The translations under genes were made by a program, and so were the position numbers. The notes below the pieces were generated by a model. That model searched no databases and was not told the origin of the DNA. It worked only from the letters and a program-made list of their open reading frames with translations. This document shows, piece after piece, positions 21,507 to 34,241 of a stretch of DNA of 64,000 bases (position 1 is the first letter of the stretch; each line of letters opens with the position of its first letter). The stretch is from Isoperla grammatica (lineage: Eukaryota > Arthropoda > Insecta > Plecoptera > Perlodidae), in NCBI GenBank assembly GCA_945910005.1, contig OX246746.1, positions 35,820,638-35,884,637 of the forward strand, read 5' to 3'.

Positions 21507-24026
21507 GTCAGTGTTCTATCAAACCGAGCGCAATAAATTAAGTGCACTGTGTGGCAAACATTCACACAAGCTTAACTTTCTACTGCAAATGAAATTTGGT
21601 TCTGGGGGTGTACAAGTGTGTTTTGCTAGATTTTTTTAAAAACAAGGAGTATTATGTCTTTGAAACAAAATTAAAAGCTTATGTGCATACATGTTTTATT
21701 ATTTAAATTCTTAGTTTAGTCCTAAACTATTAGGAATGATCATTGTACTAAAGCTTGGACACTGCTTAAATCACCGTTGTAGTCCATTCATTTTGTGGAT
21801 ATATTCTTGACATTCGTCCTATCAAGTATCACACTTTCAGACAAAGGTAAAGAATATCCTATATCCAGAGTCAGGGGCCAAATTCAGGAAACCAAATTGC
21901 ATAACTTACACCAGAATACGTAATATATACTCAACCTTATCACCATAAGATATCTGGATTAACAATGTTTAGTTATACAATGGTAACCACGCAATAGTTT
22001 CCTTTATTTATGTTTTCGCTAATCGAAAGGAAATACAATATTAAGTCTACAAGTTACTGTAATGTGTTTGGGACTACAATTCTTCAGTGAACAGTTTGCA
22101 AGCTGGAAATGTAATTTAAACTTACTACATGGTCTATATTGTACAATAACAGGAGAATAGCTTGCTTGTAACAGCAATACAGTTTAACATTACTTTTCAA
22201 AGACAGCTATGTATCATTTTATCATTTCCACTTGAAAACATGTTATACATGTTATGCTATGCTATGAGGCTACCTTAATTTGGCTCCAAGAATGCAGATA
22301 ATCATAATTTCTTAGAGCTCTTCTAGAGAAGACTTCACTGTCCCTACTATGTATGTCGAGTATAATACATTATAACCCAATGATAGACATAGGACCTAAT
22401 TAAGTTAGTTTCATAAACGGTTCCTCACTTTCAGTGGATTCACTGCTTACAATGAGACCGTTTTGGAAACGTTCTTACAGCAGTCATTTCAGATAGGTAC
22501 TTGACATTCAGCTTAGCAACTAAACAATTTTCCTTAACGCTCTCATCTTAAGCAATAGTGGAATTAATAAGATTGAAGTCTATATGTACATATTTTATCA
22601 AACAACTCTGAAATTAATCTGCAAGTAGTGGGTTGAACTAAAAATACTGGAGTTTTAAATACATAATACAAAGTAACATATCGATTGAGTAACAATTTCC
22701 AAAAAGGTTTGGGAAACAAACAATGCACTCAAACACCCTCAAGGTACAGAGAAACCATAGCTCCCGCATGAAAACTGTTCCGGCGGAACCTCGCTTCTAG
22801 TTGGACACGGCAAGCTCTCCTAGGTATTTGCACCACGTGGGCTATTTACCTGCAAGCTATCACTTGTAACAAACATAAGTAAGCACCAGATGTACCTCTT
22901 TTTGGGTGACTAACTTCGTATATTCAGGGGGGTCAATAATTGGAAAGAAATTTCCAAGAGATATCTTATAGGACTCAATGCCAGCACTCACCATGTGACT
23001 GAGGAATACATTGAACATTTTTTTATCAGAGGCAGTAAAACGAAACTACATGGTCAATAACAATATTTTGAACACGCAAATTCAAATATGAAATTAAATA
23101 CTTTGGTTGCCTTTAATAAGAGATATCTGCCATATGGACATTTCCGAATTGAGATATATCCGATTTTTGTCGTTTCTTTGACATAAAACTAATGTTTCCG
23201 AGATGAATACATAATCGTAAAAATAATCACAGATAATAAAGACCAAATTATATAATTCACATGCCAGCCACCTACACTTATGTTCTGGAACACGTTATTG
23301 AGCTTGGAGGTACAAAAGCCCTGTTCTAGAAAAGATCTTCTCGTATTTTAGCATTTCCAACACTTACTAATTATTTTCAGCAAACCCAGCGAAAAATGGA
23401 AGATATTTTTTTTACAGCATTGTATTAATCTCCTACTGCACTTAGTAGTAGTTTCTCTGTACCTTCTACAATTTATGCTTATTTTTGCAGTCCACAAATT
23501 GGCACATTTAAGGCTCCGGACCCCTCTGCCAGGTTGGTATATTACGCTGGCAATGTTAAAATCCCTTAAGCATGCCTTAGCCGGGAGCAATCTACTTGGA
23601 AACTGTGTGTGGGAATATTCTTACTTCTTAATAAGAAATACAATCATACGATTTACACAACTTCGGGATGTAAATGCTGGTTTACACGTTTTCTATTTAT
23701 TTCGAAGTCTAGGGCATAATGTTCTTACATTTACTTGGATCTTAGAGCTTGGAAATAGAAGATTCATGAATTCACATAATACTCACCAGAATAGCTTAGT
23801 GCTATTCTTATTTATTTCAAGAGATTATTAATTAACAAACTCAAAATATTTAGAGAAGCTGACTAAACTGTGTGGTTTTATACAACATAATGAATTACAA
23901 ATATATATCACTAAACAGTAATGCAAAATTTCAAAAGTAATTCCTATATACAGTATATAAAGAAAAACTATAATACTCAATGCTTCAATTAACTTCTTGT
24001 CATAACTAACCAAGCGATACTAACAC

Positions 24027-24126
24027 AATAAATAGAAGGGGTTATGGCTAGGGATAAACTGATACCAATATAGAATATTCTCATTGATATCAGCTTATCT
24101 CTAGCCATGACCCCTTTTGTATTATT
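24027..24126. repeat. Hairpin MITE, about 100 bp
   Basis: Imperfect palindrome: left AATAGAAGGGGTTATGGCTA then GGGATAAACTGATA, right TATCAGCTTATCTCTAGCCA then TGACCCCTTTTGTATT. The loop is about 20 bp. No coding content. Confidence 0.75.
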
Positions 24127-25233
24127 TATGTATATTATATTATACACAAAAAACATGGCAGCCTTAAGGCTGGATTAGACAAAAAATTTAATTCAATAGT
24201 TTCATGTTAAGAGTTTCCATATGCACGAGGATTCAAAATGCCCTACCATGTTTGCATACATCTTGACATCTTTAACATCTTAACGGATTCAGTTAAATTT
24301 GAAATTTCAATGACAACACCTCATGCGCGATGCGATCGCTTGGTCTACGGAAAGTAAAGTAGTAATTCTTTGTTTAATGAACGTTTGCACAAGCAAAAAC
24401 AGTGTAACTTCTGAAACGACTAAATTTATGAAATGGAATAAACTATTAGCATACGAAGCATTGTTAAGTGTTGAGCTAAATTATTATATTCATACAAAAC
24501 TTGATTGTGTTGTGTCTAGTGTTAAATATTTAAGATTACAAAAATATTAATTTGCAGTAGACTAGACAAAGATTAAAGTTTGAATTACCTACTATGTTAG
24601 AGTAGTAAATAACCAGTATTCTAACTTATTCTGAATTCTGCTTAGTGGTCAGTTCTTACTTCACACAGTTTTTCTGAATAAATTGTTCCCAGCCAAAGTT
24701 CAAGTGATTTTTTCCTTGGTCCGGGACCTTAAATGCTGGATGCACAATCATGTACGTTGTTGGGGTGTGAGTGCCCACCGCAGGTAACACCATGTTGAGC
24801 TTAGGTGCACCTCTGTTTTGCAACCATTTCCAGTTGCAGCATACATAATGGACTGTATTTCTATCAATGAGATGCATCTTTCTGTGCTTTAAGTGGACAT
24901 ATTTTATGTTTTGCAATTTATCGGTTACATTATAGATTTTTGACTGCAGTTTCTAACACTAAGATTATAATTCTAACTAGTACCCCACAAATAAACTAGC
25001 TTAAAGTTCTGTACGTCAAATGTTAGCTGAACTTCGATGGGTCACAAGAAGGTATGGACACGATGATAACAACTTGCATAATATGCTGTGGCTGTTTTAA
25101 GTTTTACTCTCAGTGCAAGAATTGCAACATTGCAACATCAATTTGCATTTTTAGCTAATACCATAATATAGCACTTCTCCTTCCCATGAAATTTTTGTGA
25201 AGTAAGTTTGTTACCTATGTAAACATTTCCTAC

Positions 25234-25256
25234 CTCCCCCCCCCCCCCCCCCCCCC
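25234..25256. repeat. Poly-C tract
   Basis: A run of about 23 C residues just upstream of the (CATA)n microsatellite. Run length in assemblies is often unreliable. Confidence 0.9.
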
Positions 25257-25325
25257 TCCCCTTACTCCCCATGAACACTGGTAGTGTGGTGGTGCCCTGA
25301 TACAATCTAAATCTACATGGCAGGA

Positions 25326-25663
25326 CTACATACATACAAACATACATACATACATACATACATACATACATACATACATACATACATACATACATACATG
25401 CATTCATACATACATACATACATACATACATACATACATACATACATACATACATACATACATACATACATACATACATACATACATACATACATACATA
25501 CATACATACATACATACATACATACATACATACATACATACATACATACATACATACATACATACATAGATACATACATACATACATACATACATACATA
25601 CATACATACATACATACATACATACATACATACATACATACATACATACATACATACATACAT
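25326..25663. repeat. (CATA)n microsatellite, about 340 bp
   Basis: About 84 tandem CATA units with only a few interruptions (CATGCATTCATA at about 25397-25408, CATAGATA near 25565). The tract is open in several frames on both strands, giving MYVC- and HTYI-type repeats, which are not genes. Confidence 0.97.
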
Positions 25664-26261
25664 GATTCAAACTTTGTATTTGAAAAAAAAGCTAAGATGA
25701 AATAAAGCAAGAGACCATCACTACTTACACACAAACCACGATAGCTGTTTACCTGATGGTCTTTGTATGTTTTATTTTAACACTAAAATAGCAAAACAAA
25801 AATTACAATACAGACTAGTATACTTTTATCAGTACGGGTTCTTATAATAACAGTATTATCTACATGAGATGCTGTTATTTTTCTTTTACATGGAAGTTCA
25901 TGTATATATAATATATAAATACATAGATACATTGAGGTAATGATCAAAACTGAACTCTATCTATAAGACATCGTAATTTTAAAAATATACTTTACATACT
26001 GTATTTTAATAAGAGTGCAATCGACATGGTACAGTGGTGAATGAATGAACACTGAAGCACCACAAATTGCCTGCCATATAGATCTAACTACCTTCAGCCT
26101 CAATCCACACCAGCTTCCATTTCACAAACATTGGGGGCATATGAATTATGGTTCTTATGTGTACCTAACTTCACTCAACAAGATTGTACGGAATATATTT
26201 TGGACATTTAATACGTTTTATTTTATAAAACACCTGTTAAATGTAATATTCACACAGACGC

Positions 26262-26284
26262 CCCCCCCCCCCCCCCCCCCCCCC
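26262..26284. repeat. Poly-C tract
   Basis: About 23 consecutive C residues, following GACG and ending in ACTAAAATG. No adjacent element was recognised. Confidence 0.9.
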
Positions 26285-28439
26285 ACTAAAATGCCTTAAA
26301 CAGTGACGACAAACGTACAACACAATCTTTCCAAGTGTTTCTTCTATAGGCCTATTGATGATGCATGACTCTGTTAGCCTATAAACGTTTTCCAGCAAAA
26401 AATGAAAATAAGCTCGACTATGTAGGATACATGGCTAGTTGCGCGGGAGCTGTATCAATTCATGTCCATATTAAGTAAATTACAATCAAAAATAATTTCC
26501 ATAGTGAAATCAACAAGAGAACAACTAAGCCAGTCTTCTTCTCTTACTTTTAAGCCACATAGGTTTCACAAAACAAATAGCCTGCCAAACTGTTAAAATG
26601 GTCAAACCTTGCAGCACAAAAGTAAACATATTTAAACGAAAGTAACGGAACTAACGAAACAACGATACACATAAGTTTATCCAGCTCTCTCCCATCTAAG
26701 ACAGCAATGTTTTCATAGGGTGCATGCAGTGCTAGGAAATGTGTTTCAATCTAACCATGTAACTACACTCTAATACTAAACGGTACCATCCTTTACTTAG
26801 CACGGAGGTACTCTGTGAGGATGCCTCTGTGGCAAGGTTTGTAAAACACTTGTACACTTACTTTTTACTTCACAAGAAATACGTTAGTCATGTTGTGGCA
26901 ATGCATTTTGTATCAATCTTTCATTTCTGCATGCAGTGTTTGAAAACTTAATTCATTTTCTTAGAGAATAGTTCAGTTAAAACTAGAACACATCTTTTTG
27001 AATGATTTACTTAGGCTTTCATCCAAGCATCATTTCACTTTCACTGCCAATGTGCTGGTGCATCCCGCTTCTAATAATCAAACTGGAACCTTAAATCTTT
27101 GGCTAAATAAGATAACTAATGTATTCAATGTTAAAATTAATTAAACTCTCTTAAAAGAACTTTTATTAATACGTATGTTAGCCCTTGCCGATTTGTAGCA
27201 CTTACTAACTCTAGGTAGGCTACACAAACTTCAACTTGAGCAGTGAGATTGAATCCTTTAACATAAAAGTTCACCCAAGTGCTAAGCAGACTGAAATTAG
27301 ATAATAAATAAAAACACATTTACTAAGTTGATCTGACCCAGGATATGTCATTGAAAATAGGCATTATAAAAGCAATTGAGTTCCATTTTGTGGCATTTTT
27401 CATTTTCTTTAATATCCATGAAAATAGATAGGCTATGTGAGGAGTGAACTTTAAAGAGATAGGCCAATTCAACAATTTTCAAAAACGTTGAAAATAATTT
27501 TTTGGTTAAGGCATCCTACCATCAATATTGTTTTGCATTTAAGTTCTATTAGCGAATGAGATTGATTTGTGACGTTTCATATTCTTTATATTGCGTGAAC
27601 TCTATGCTTATACGATCAAGTTTGTAAAATGCCTCGTCTTTATCAGTTTTTGATATACGAATTTGTTTTAAAACCATGTACAAAATACCCATTTGTACTA
27701 GAGCAACAACAATTTTTGTTTTTTATACTGTTCAAGATAATTGGTTTTCCAAATTTGTCATATAAACAAAGATGTTCTAACACACACACATAAAATATTA
27801 ACCTTTACAATTTCATTTTACTCGCTAAAGGTGGATCAATGGAACATAAATGTAAAACAAAATATTGTCGGAACCGCAGACCTACGCCTTGTCCAAAGAA
27901 TTTTCTTTTTAATTTTTGAACATGTTTAAGACCTCTTTTAAGGTTCACTCAGAAGTCTTTTTTCAAGAATATTTAAAGAGAATGGAAAATGCTGGTGTTA
28001 AACTGTAGTATTTAAATCAACTTTTAACAAGACATCATAAATATCCTCTGAAACAAGCCTTTCTTAAGCTCTACAATTGCCTACCTTTTAAACAGTTCTA
28101 CATGACAAAGCAACTACTGGGGACAAATACAACTTAAAAGCTGTTTTATTTTCATTTAATACAATCCCACTTGTTGAGAAATAATGGCAGACAGCAACAT
28201 TACAAACTGGTTCCATAAAATACTATACTACCACTAAGTGATCATTTAGTTTATTAAAATAAGTTTTGTATACTCAGTTCACCACTGTTGGCCCCACAGT
28301 AACTCTTGTACAATGTATGCAACACAGTACTGCAGTACATTCAATGGTGACCTTCTCAACTGTTAGATGCACATGACACTGGTAACAAACCAATAGCTGT
28401 AAACTAACGGGAGAACGTGACGGTATGAAGAGAAGGAGG

Positions 28440-28680
28440 GGGAGGAGGAAAAGTGTGTTGGTACTGTGGGTTTATTCCTCAGTTTTAAAGCAGAGGGACC
28501 AGGATTCAAATTCCGGTTCCCAGTGCGTTTAACTTCTGTAACCGATTAAAATCTATCTATGATACCGGTACTGGCATACGAGTCAACGGTGACTTTGGAG
28601 TCGTCAAAGCAACGAGGTACATAATAAATGGTACAATGTCCCCCACTGAAAATCTGTTTTTTTTTTTTTTTTTTTTTTTG
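28440..28680 (+). mobile_element. tRNA-derived SINE, copy 1 (3' truncated or ending in poly-T)
   Basis: A degenerate B-box-like GGATTCAAATTCC at 28502-28514 is followed by the family body: CGGTGACTTTGGAGTCGTC, AGCAACGAGGTACATAATAA and TGTCCCCCACTGAAAATC. It ends in a T-run at about 28658-28680. The body matches copies at 29600-30020, 39062-39305 and 40905-41032. Confidence 0.7.
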
Positions 28681-29599
28681 AAAGGGTAGATTTAAAAAAG
28701 TATATTAATGATATTATGATAATCTAAATCAAATAACAGTTTTGCAATTTGGAACATATTGATGCATAGTAGTAGCTACCTTAACGTGTAATAGCTACAG
28801 ACATAGCCCAGCTGGTATTAAACAGTGTATGAATTGTGCAACATTTATTTTGGTATTCTTTACTTGAAAGAGCACCTCCATGAATTAAAACATTCTTCGT
28901 GTGCAATGAAATAAACATTTTACATTCAAATGATGACATAAGTATATATGTAATGGTATTTTAGCTAGCCTACATGTGATAAATATTATGTAAAGATAGC
29001 CAAAAACTGTTAGGTCAACCACAGCATGGCAGCCATCAAGTTATCACTTATCCACATTCATAGTTTGGGGTGCAGTAGATTTGTAAATTTTTTTCCTGGA
29101 CAAAATCTAACAAATTTTGCTGACGTATTCAAGATAGTAACTAGCCCTATATTTTACATATTTCAAAAGTTATTAAGAAATAGTACCCATAATAGTATAT
29201 AGATAGTTTGTTTAGTATTGAAATCTGCATTCTTTCTTTTGAAATGTTAAGTATTGGTATGTATACATTTTTACCCCTTAGCAAATTCATGTCAAGTTGG
29301 GGGGAGTAGTATATTAGTATATTTCGTTTACTTCACTTAACATCTTCGTTGCCAGCTAGGCCAGGCCTAACCATAATAGAAAAAATACAAGGGTGACAAT
29401 TATTACTCTTTCCATACCAAACAAGTTAACTCATTTGCAGCATAGTTCCCAGCAAATGATTGTGTCACTAGAGGTACGATGGGAAGCCTTGCTAACAGGT
29501 GTTGTGCTTTTAAATGTATTTGCATGTGCTTAAAAAGCAATGGGATTTTTCAAATTGTCTGTCTGATAATCCATGTAATATTTAATATTAGTTGGTACA

Positions 29600-30020
29600 G
29601 TAGGTGGCTCGTTGGTCCAGTGGTTAGAATCCCTGCTTCCAATGCCAATGGTCCCAGGTTCAAATCCCACTTCAGGCAAAACTTTTTTTAACTTCTAATA
29701 TGGATTCAATTCCATCACTTCTTGGCTTAGGAATAAGTAAACGGTGACCTTGGAGCCGTCCTAGTAACAAGGCACTCAATAAATTCAAAAATTGTTCTGA
29801 ATCGACCTTGTTGATACTGACATTGGTCCGCAGGTGTTCGCACTGTCCAATCACTGATTCATATGTTTCGTATTTGAAATATCGATCTTTGATTGGTTAT
29901 CCCTCACTCGTCGATGGTGTTCAGAGCCTACAGGGTTGGCTTAGTCACTTTAAGTCCCCCACTGAAAATCAGTCTTGTTACTGAGTGGGTAGACTATAAA
30001 TAAGAATGTATTTAATTATT
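29600..30020 (+). mobile_element. tRNA-derived SINE, copy 2 (most complete head)
   Basis: The head has TGGCTCGTTGGTCCAGTGG, an A-box-like sequence, and GGTTCAAATCC at 29657-29667 as the B box. The body is GGTGACCTTGGAGCCGTC, AGTAACAAGGCACTCAATAA and, after about 160 bp not present in the other copies, TCCCCCACTGAAAATCAGTC, TTACTGAGTGGGTAGACTAT. The extra segment (about 29785-29945) looks like an insertion. The tail is AT-rich. Confidence 0.75.
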
Positions 30021-31624
30021 CAATTTAAAAGGTGATGTCTTACCAATATAGTTTAGTAAGCTGGGACTGGGTCATATGTTCCCACTTAAGCAGTACGTGT
30101 ATCGGTCAGCCCATTTCCGAGATAACATGTATTGCTGAAGTTGGCAGCATTCTTGTCTGCAAGCAGTCAAACAGGTCACATATCAGGAACTGCATGGCTA
30201 GTATTGCATATCTAACCAGTTTTGCTAAATCACATTCATTTAGTATTGTTTTATAATCAGTCAGTAAGATAAGCTATGCTAATTTCCTAAACAAGCATTA
30301 ATACAAATGCATTAGATATCAGTAGATCATTATCAGTATGTAGTTTCCAGTATGAGTTGATGAATGTTTGGCATCATAAAGTTTAACTGCTTGTTATAAG
30401 AAAAAAACAATGTCTACCATCAATGACTACAGATCTGCAGATTTATGCTACAGTATATTTTATTTTGAACATTACCAATTTTAACTGTTTTTACAAAACA
30501 GCTAAAATAAATTAAAATAACAATATATTGCTATTTCCAAATACTGTAAGCATTTGTTCATTCAATAGCAATAGTCTTGGAAAGGCAAGCTTGTTTTCAA
30601 TTAAACATATTCTCTTCAAAGATTATGAAATTCATCAAACCCTACTGGAAATATAAAGTGCTTTATATAAAGCTATGTACAAGCATAATTCACCGTGAGT
30701 TACATAGGCTAAGGTAATGTCAGGGTCGCAAGCTGTGACTCACATGCAACACCCCTCAAAGTGTGCATTGCATATCTAGGCCTAATCTGCATTGAAAATA
30801 GAACAGTAGATTGCATTCAGTGTGAATACTATACTGCTCAGAGTAGCGTAAGCACTACATAGTCGATATCACCGTCCAGTGTCCAATAGCAATGAATGTG
30901 CATAGCGCATTGTTTTAGATTAAATGCCCACATTATGTACATACTAAATAAACTAAATAGCATAACTAGAGGAAGGTGGCTCAATATGTAAGGGGCATTC
31001 ATTATGTAGTTTGGGCATTCGTTACTAGTGTATGAGCTTTTATGTAAAACATGCGAACTGGACTATCACATTACTTGCTTGCCATGTAATCTTAAGTATT
31101 AAGTAATACACCAACCAATACCATCCTTCGTATACTGAATGTAAATTACGTGCAACACAATCCAAGTCTTTGGACTTGAAATAGTTATGACTTGCAATCA
31201 TCTTTAAGTCTATATATATACATAAATGCCCATCATAGACAATACCATACATTAATTGAAATTAATACATTATACGATACCCAATAATTATACTGGGCAT
31301 AATCAAATTACAAGACCTTTTTAAAAAAGAATATCAGTTCTACTTGCTACGTTAATTGTGTATGATAATGATGACTTGCCGCATGAACATTATCCCAAAC
31401 AATATTACCATTTCTCATGATGTTTGCATGTACATCAAATGCACGTGGTGTCTTATTTCCCCTATAAAAAACTAATAATAAAACAGAAAAGAAAAACAAT
31501 ATATGTACTATACATAAACTTCAAACACAATTGTTGCTCAGGTTGAGGAAAGTAGGGTGTGACCTTAAGGTGGTAGGCTTACGAAGAAATCTCTTATTTG
31601 AATGCTTTACCAATTCCGTTTTAG

Positions 31625-31726
31625 GCCAGATGGAGTTGGGACCGTGACACACGAAGAAAAGGATAAATTCCAAGAAATTAAAGAACGTCTCAGAATATTA
31701 CTGGAGAATCAAATAACAAACTTTAG
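31625..31726 (+). CDS. CADPS: CADPS exon 8
   Basis: Residues 443 (split Arg) to 476 plus two bases. It reads [33 protein letters not shown], matching vertebrate [20 protein letters not shown] and RLRVLLENQITHF. The segment is a charged helix in the CAPS-specific region. Acceptor CCGTTTTAG ending at 31624; donor CTTTAG/gtatgt. A MITE begins only about 30 bp after the donor. Confidence 0.96.
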
Positions 31727-31755
31727 GTATGTAACTTAATGTATTTACTTATTTA

Positions 31756-32010
31756 GCAATGGGGGTGGATAGTAAGGAAACCAACAGCTTACCCTGTTGC
31801 TGACGACCATCGGAGTTGGTAGACAAATAACGAGCATAGAAACACTCGACAATAACGTCGAAACTGTTTCGGCCTGACGTGGCCGTGTTCACCCGACAAA
31901 GGTGGAGAGGAGATTGTCTAGTCTTCTATGCTTTTTATGTGTCTACCAACTCCGAAGGTCGTCAGCAACAAGGTAAGCTGTTGGTTTCCTTCCTATCCAC
32001 CCCCATTGCT
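31756..32010. mobile_element. MITE with long inverted repeats (255 bp)
   Basis: Arms of about 80 bp: left AGCAATGGGGGTGGATAGTA, AGGAAACCAACAGCTTACC, TTGCTGACGACC, GGAGTTGGTAGACA; the right arm is the complement, ending CTATCCACCCCCATTGCT. The loop contains TTTCGGCCTGACGTGG. No coding content. Confidence 0.85.
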
Positions 32011-32520
32011 GAATATCCAAAGCTGTTAGGCACTCTAAACACATTCACATTAATTTATTTACTGTAATTCATAAATGTGACCTAATGTTATTGTTACAAT
32101 TAAGTATTTACCAATTTTTATTTTGCAGATATGATCAAGATTGTAAATGTTGAAGGATGTTTAATTTTAAACCTTGGCCCCATGGGAAAAATGACTGCAA
32201 AAAGTTGATTAAGAAAATGTGTTTGAGTTATTTTTTATTTTATGCCATAAACTAACATAGTCTTTTGATCTCAGAGAGAAAAACAAATATTTAAATAAAA
32301 TACTAAAATTATCAAAACAAAAACAAACAGTAAACAAATTGCTATCTTAAATTTGGTTACAAAATGTAATAGGTAAAAATGTCATAATACTCCCAACACG
32401 GGAACACTTCTGACCAGTCGGGAGTCAGGATGGGGGTTTCTTGATATCGACACATTTTCTTACTTCGCGTGTCCATGTCCTTCACACATGCATGAACTGT
32501 TTATTGTAGGCTCACATGAA

Positions 32521-32900
32521 GGGGGACGCGGAATATCGCCCACATGGAACAAAGCCCACATGAACACCCACATGGAACAAGGCCCACATTTTACGATCCC
32601 GAAGCTTCCCGAGCGATGCTGCGTTGCCAAATGTTTAATATTGGTTTTGATAGTCGTTACTCGTTACTCACACCTAATTTGCATAATGAAGGTCAACGGC
32701 AATGCAAGCTTCGGGATCGTAAAATGTGGGCCTTGTTCCATGTGGGCGTTATTCCATGTGGGCTTTGTTCCATGTGGGTGTTGTTCCATGTGGGTGTTAT
32801 TTCGGTAGCTTGCATGGCCGCCTGGCTCACGCTCGTAGACAGTGTCCTAAGTCTGCGATAGAGTGCATTACTCGCGCTTACCCGTTTAAAGCCAATGGCG
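32521..32900 (+). repeat. Dispersed repeat with internal palindrome and CACATGGAAC units, copy 1
   Basis: Starts GGGGGACGCGGAATATCGCC. It contains CCCACATGGAACAAGGCC-type units, then TTTACGATCCCGAAGCTT, a spacer of about 110 bp, and AAGCTTCGGGATCGTAAAAT followed by several GTTCCATGTGGGCGTT units in the opposite sense. It ends with CTTGCATGGCCGCCTGGCTC and TCGCAGACTTAGGA in complement form. A second copy in reverse orientation is at 41640-41963. The open frames across it are by-products of the short tandem units. Confidence 0.8.
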
Positions 32901-34241
32901 GTACGCGCGAAGAGAATGGCTATCCGGCTTACCTACGAATAATAGTAATAGTAAGCAACTTCGAGGTGTAGTTCGTGAGTTTCTGGTTGTGTGCACCTAG
33001 CTCCGACATATCCGACGATCGTGTACTAGATTCAGATATGTGTCTGCTGTTAATTTCTTAATCATCTTGCATATTATTGAAACTTTATAACTTGGTCCTA
33101 GGTAAGGAGAATGTTGAAATATGAATATGTTTGACATATCAATATCATAATTATGGCTTTGATAAACATGGTATAATTTTAGTGCAGATTTATTTTCAGT
33201 CTAGAATTGACAAGGAATGTGTTCTTTATAACTTGAAATACCAGGAATTTGTGTATGGTGCTGCATGTACAAAGATCTGGCTAAGCCAGGTGGTTTGGGC
33301 CATAGGTAACCCTCTTCCTTTGGTAGCCTTCGTAGGCCAAAGGGATCGCGAGGTCACGTGGTACCCTAATATTATAAAGGCACCCAACTATTGTGATGTG
33401 GTATTGATAAAATAAATTATCATTACCACATACCTGTAATTTATATATGTCCGGGAGTTTATAGTGGCAATGCTTTCTCCGCGATATACAATTATGCCGT
33501 ATAAATTCTACTTTTGTTACTGGCTCGTTTGCATTTGGACCCCTCATTTAACGGCAAAGGGTGGAATCACTATAGAAACCACGCACAAATAATGTTTTCT
33601 GTATTATCTTGACACCGGTTCTCAATATTTAAAACGTGAAAAATGTCCTAATCATGGTTTCGTAAGACCTAAAATCTGGATTTAAAATAATAAAAATATT
33701 TTTACCTTTACCGTTGATATTGGTAATAGAAGTTAATTACAATTAATTACTAAAAATTATTAAAATATCTAATTATTAGGCCTCTATTAAATTAATTAAA
33801 AGTTACAAAGACATTTTTAGTTATCCGGTAATTTACAATTTACCTTTGAAACTTTTAAATCCAGTTTTAAGGTTTTATGAAACCACAATTCTGGCAATGA
33901 CCACTTTTTTTAAAAATATTTTTCGTTGTCAATGCGTTCTCAATTATATGTTGATAACACAAACCAAAAAAAGATCATTTCGGGCGGTTTTTTATAGTTA
34001 TCTGACTACCCTTTCGCCAGAATCGTTATTCGTTTACGCCTAGAATTAGTTTTTTTTCTTTAAATTACATATCAGCTGTAGTACGATATTAAGTTTTGTA
34101 CATATCGATTTTTGTATACGTGTATCTTGTATAGTATGTGTAAATTCAGTACACCATATTATTGGACTTGAAATTATTACGAAATCATAGTTAATTACAA
34201 CACCCGTTTGTTCAACGGGCATAATAGCACAAGTTGTACAG

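Larger units (their letters stand above)
21507..31624 (+). other. CADPS: CADPS intron between window exons 7 and 8 (10.1 kb)
   Basis: A long AT-rich intron. Features: a hairpin MITE (24027-24126), a C-run and a (CATA)n microsatellite (25234-25663), another C-run (26262-26284) and two SINE copies (about 28440-28680 and 29600-30020). The intervals 21510-24020, 25670-26260, 26290-28430 and 30030-31620 show no recognisable element or exon. Confidence 0.75.

Noticed and set aside
25138..25734. Open frames with MYVC or HTYI repeats on both strands
   Set aside because: Translation of the (CATA)n microsatellite; no non-repeat coding content.
32488..32971. Three overlapping plus-strand frames of 81-106 codons with HVG/PCG repeats
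   Set aside because: They come from the GTTCCATGTGGGCG tandem units of a dispersed repeat and overlap in all frames.
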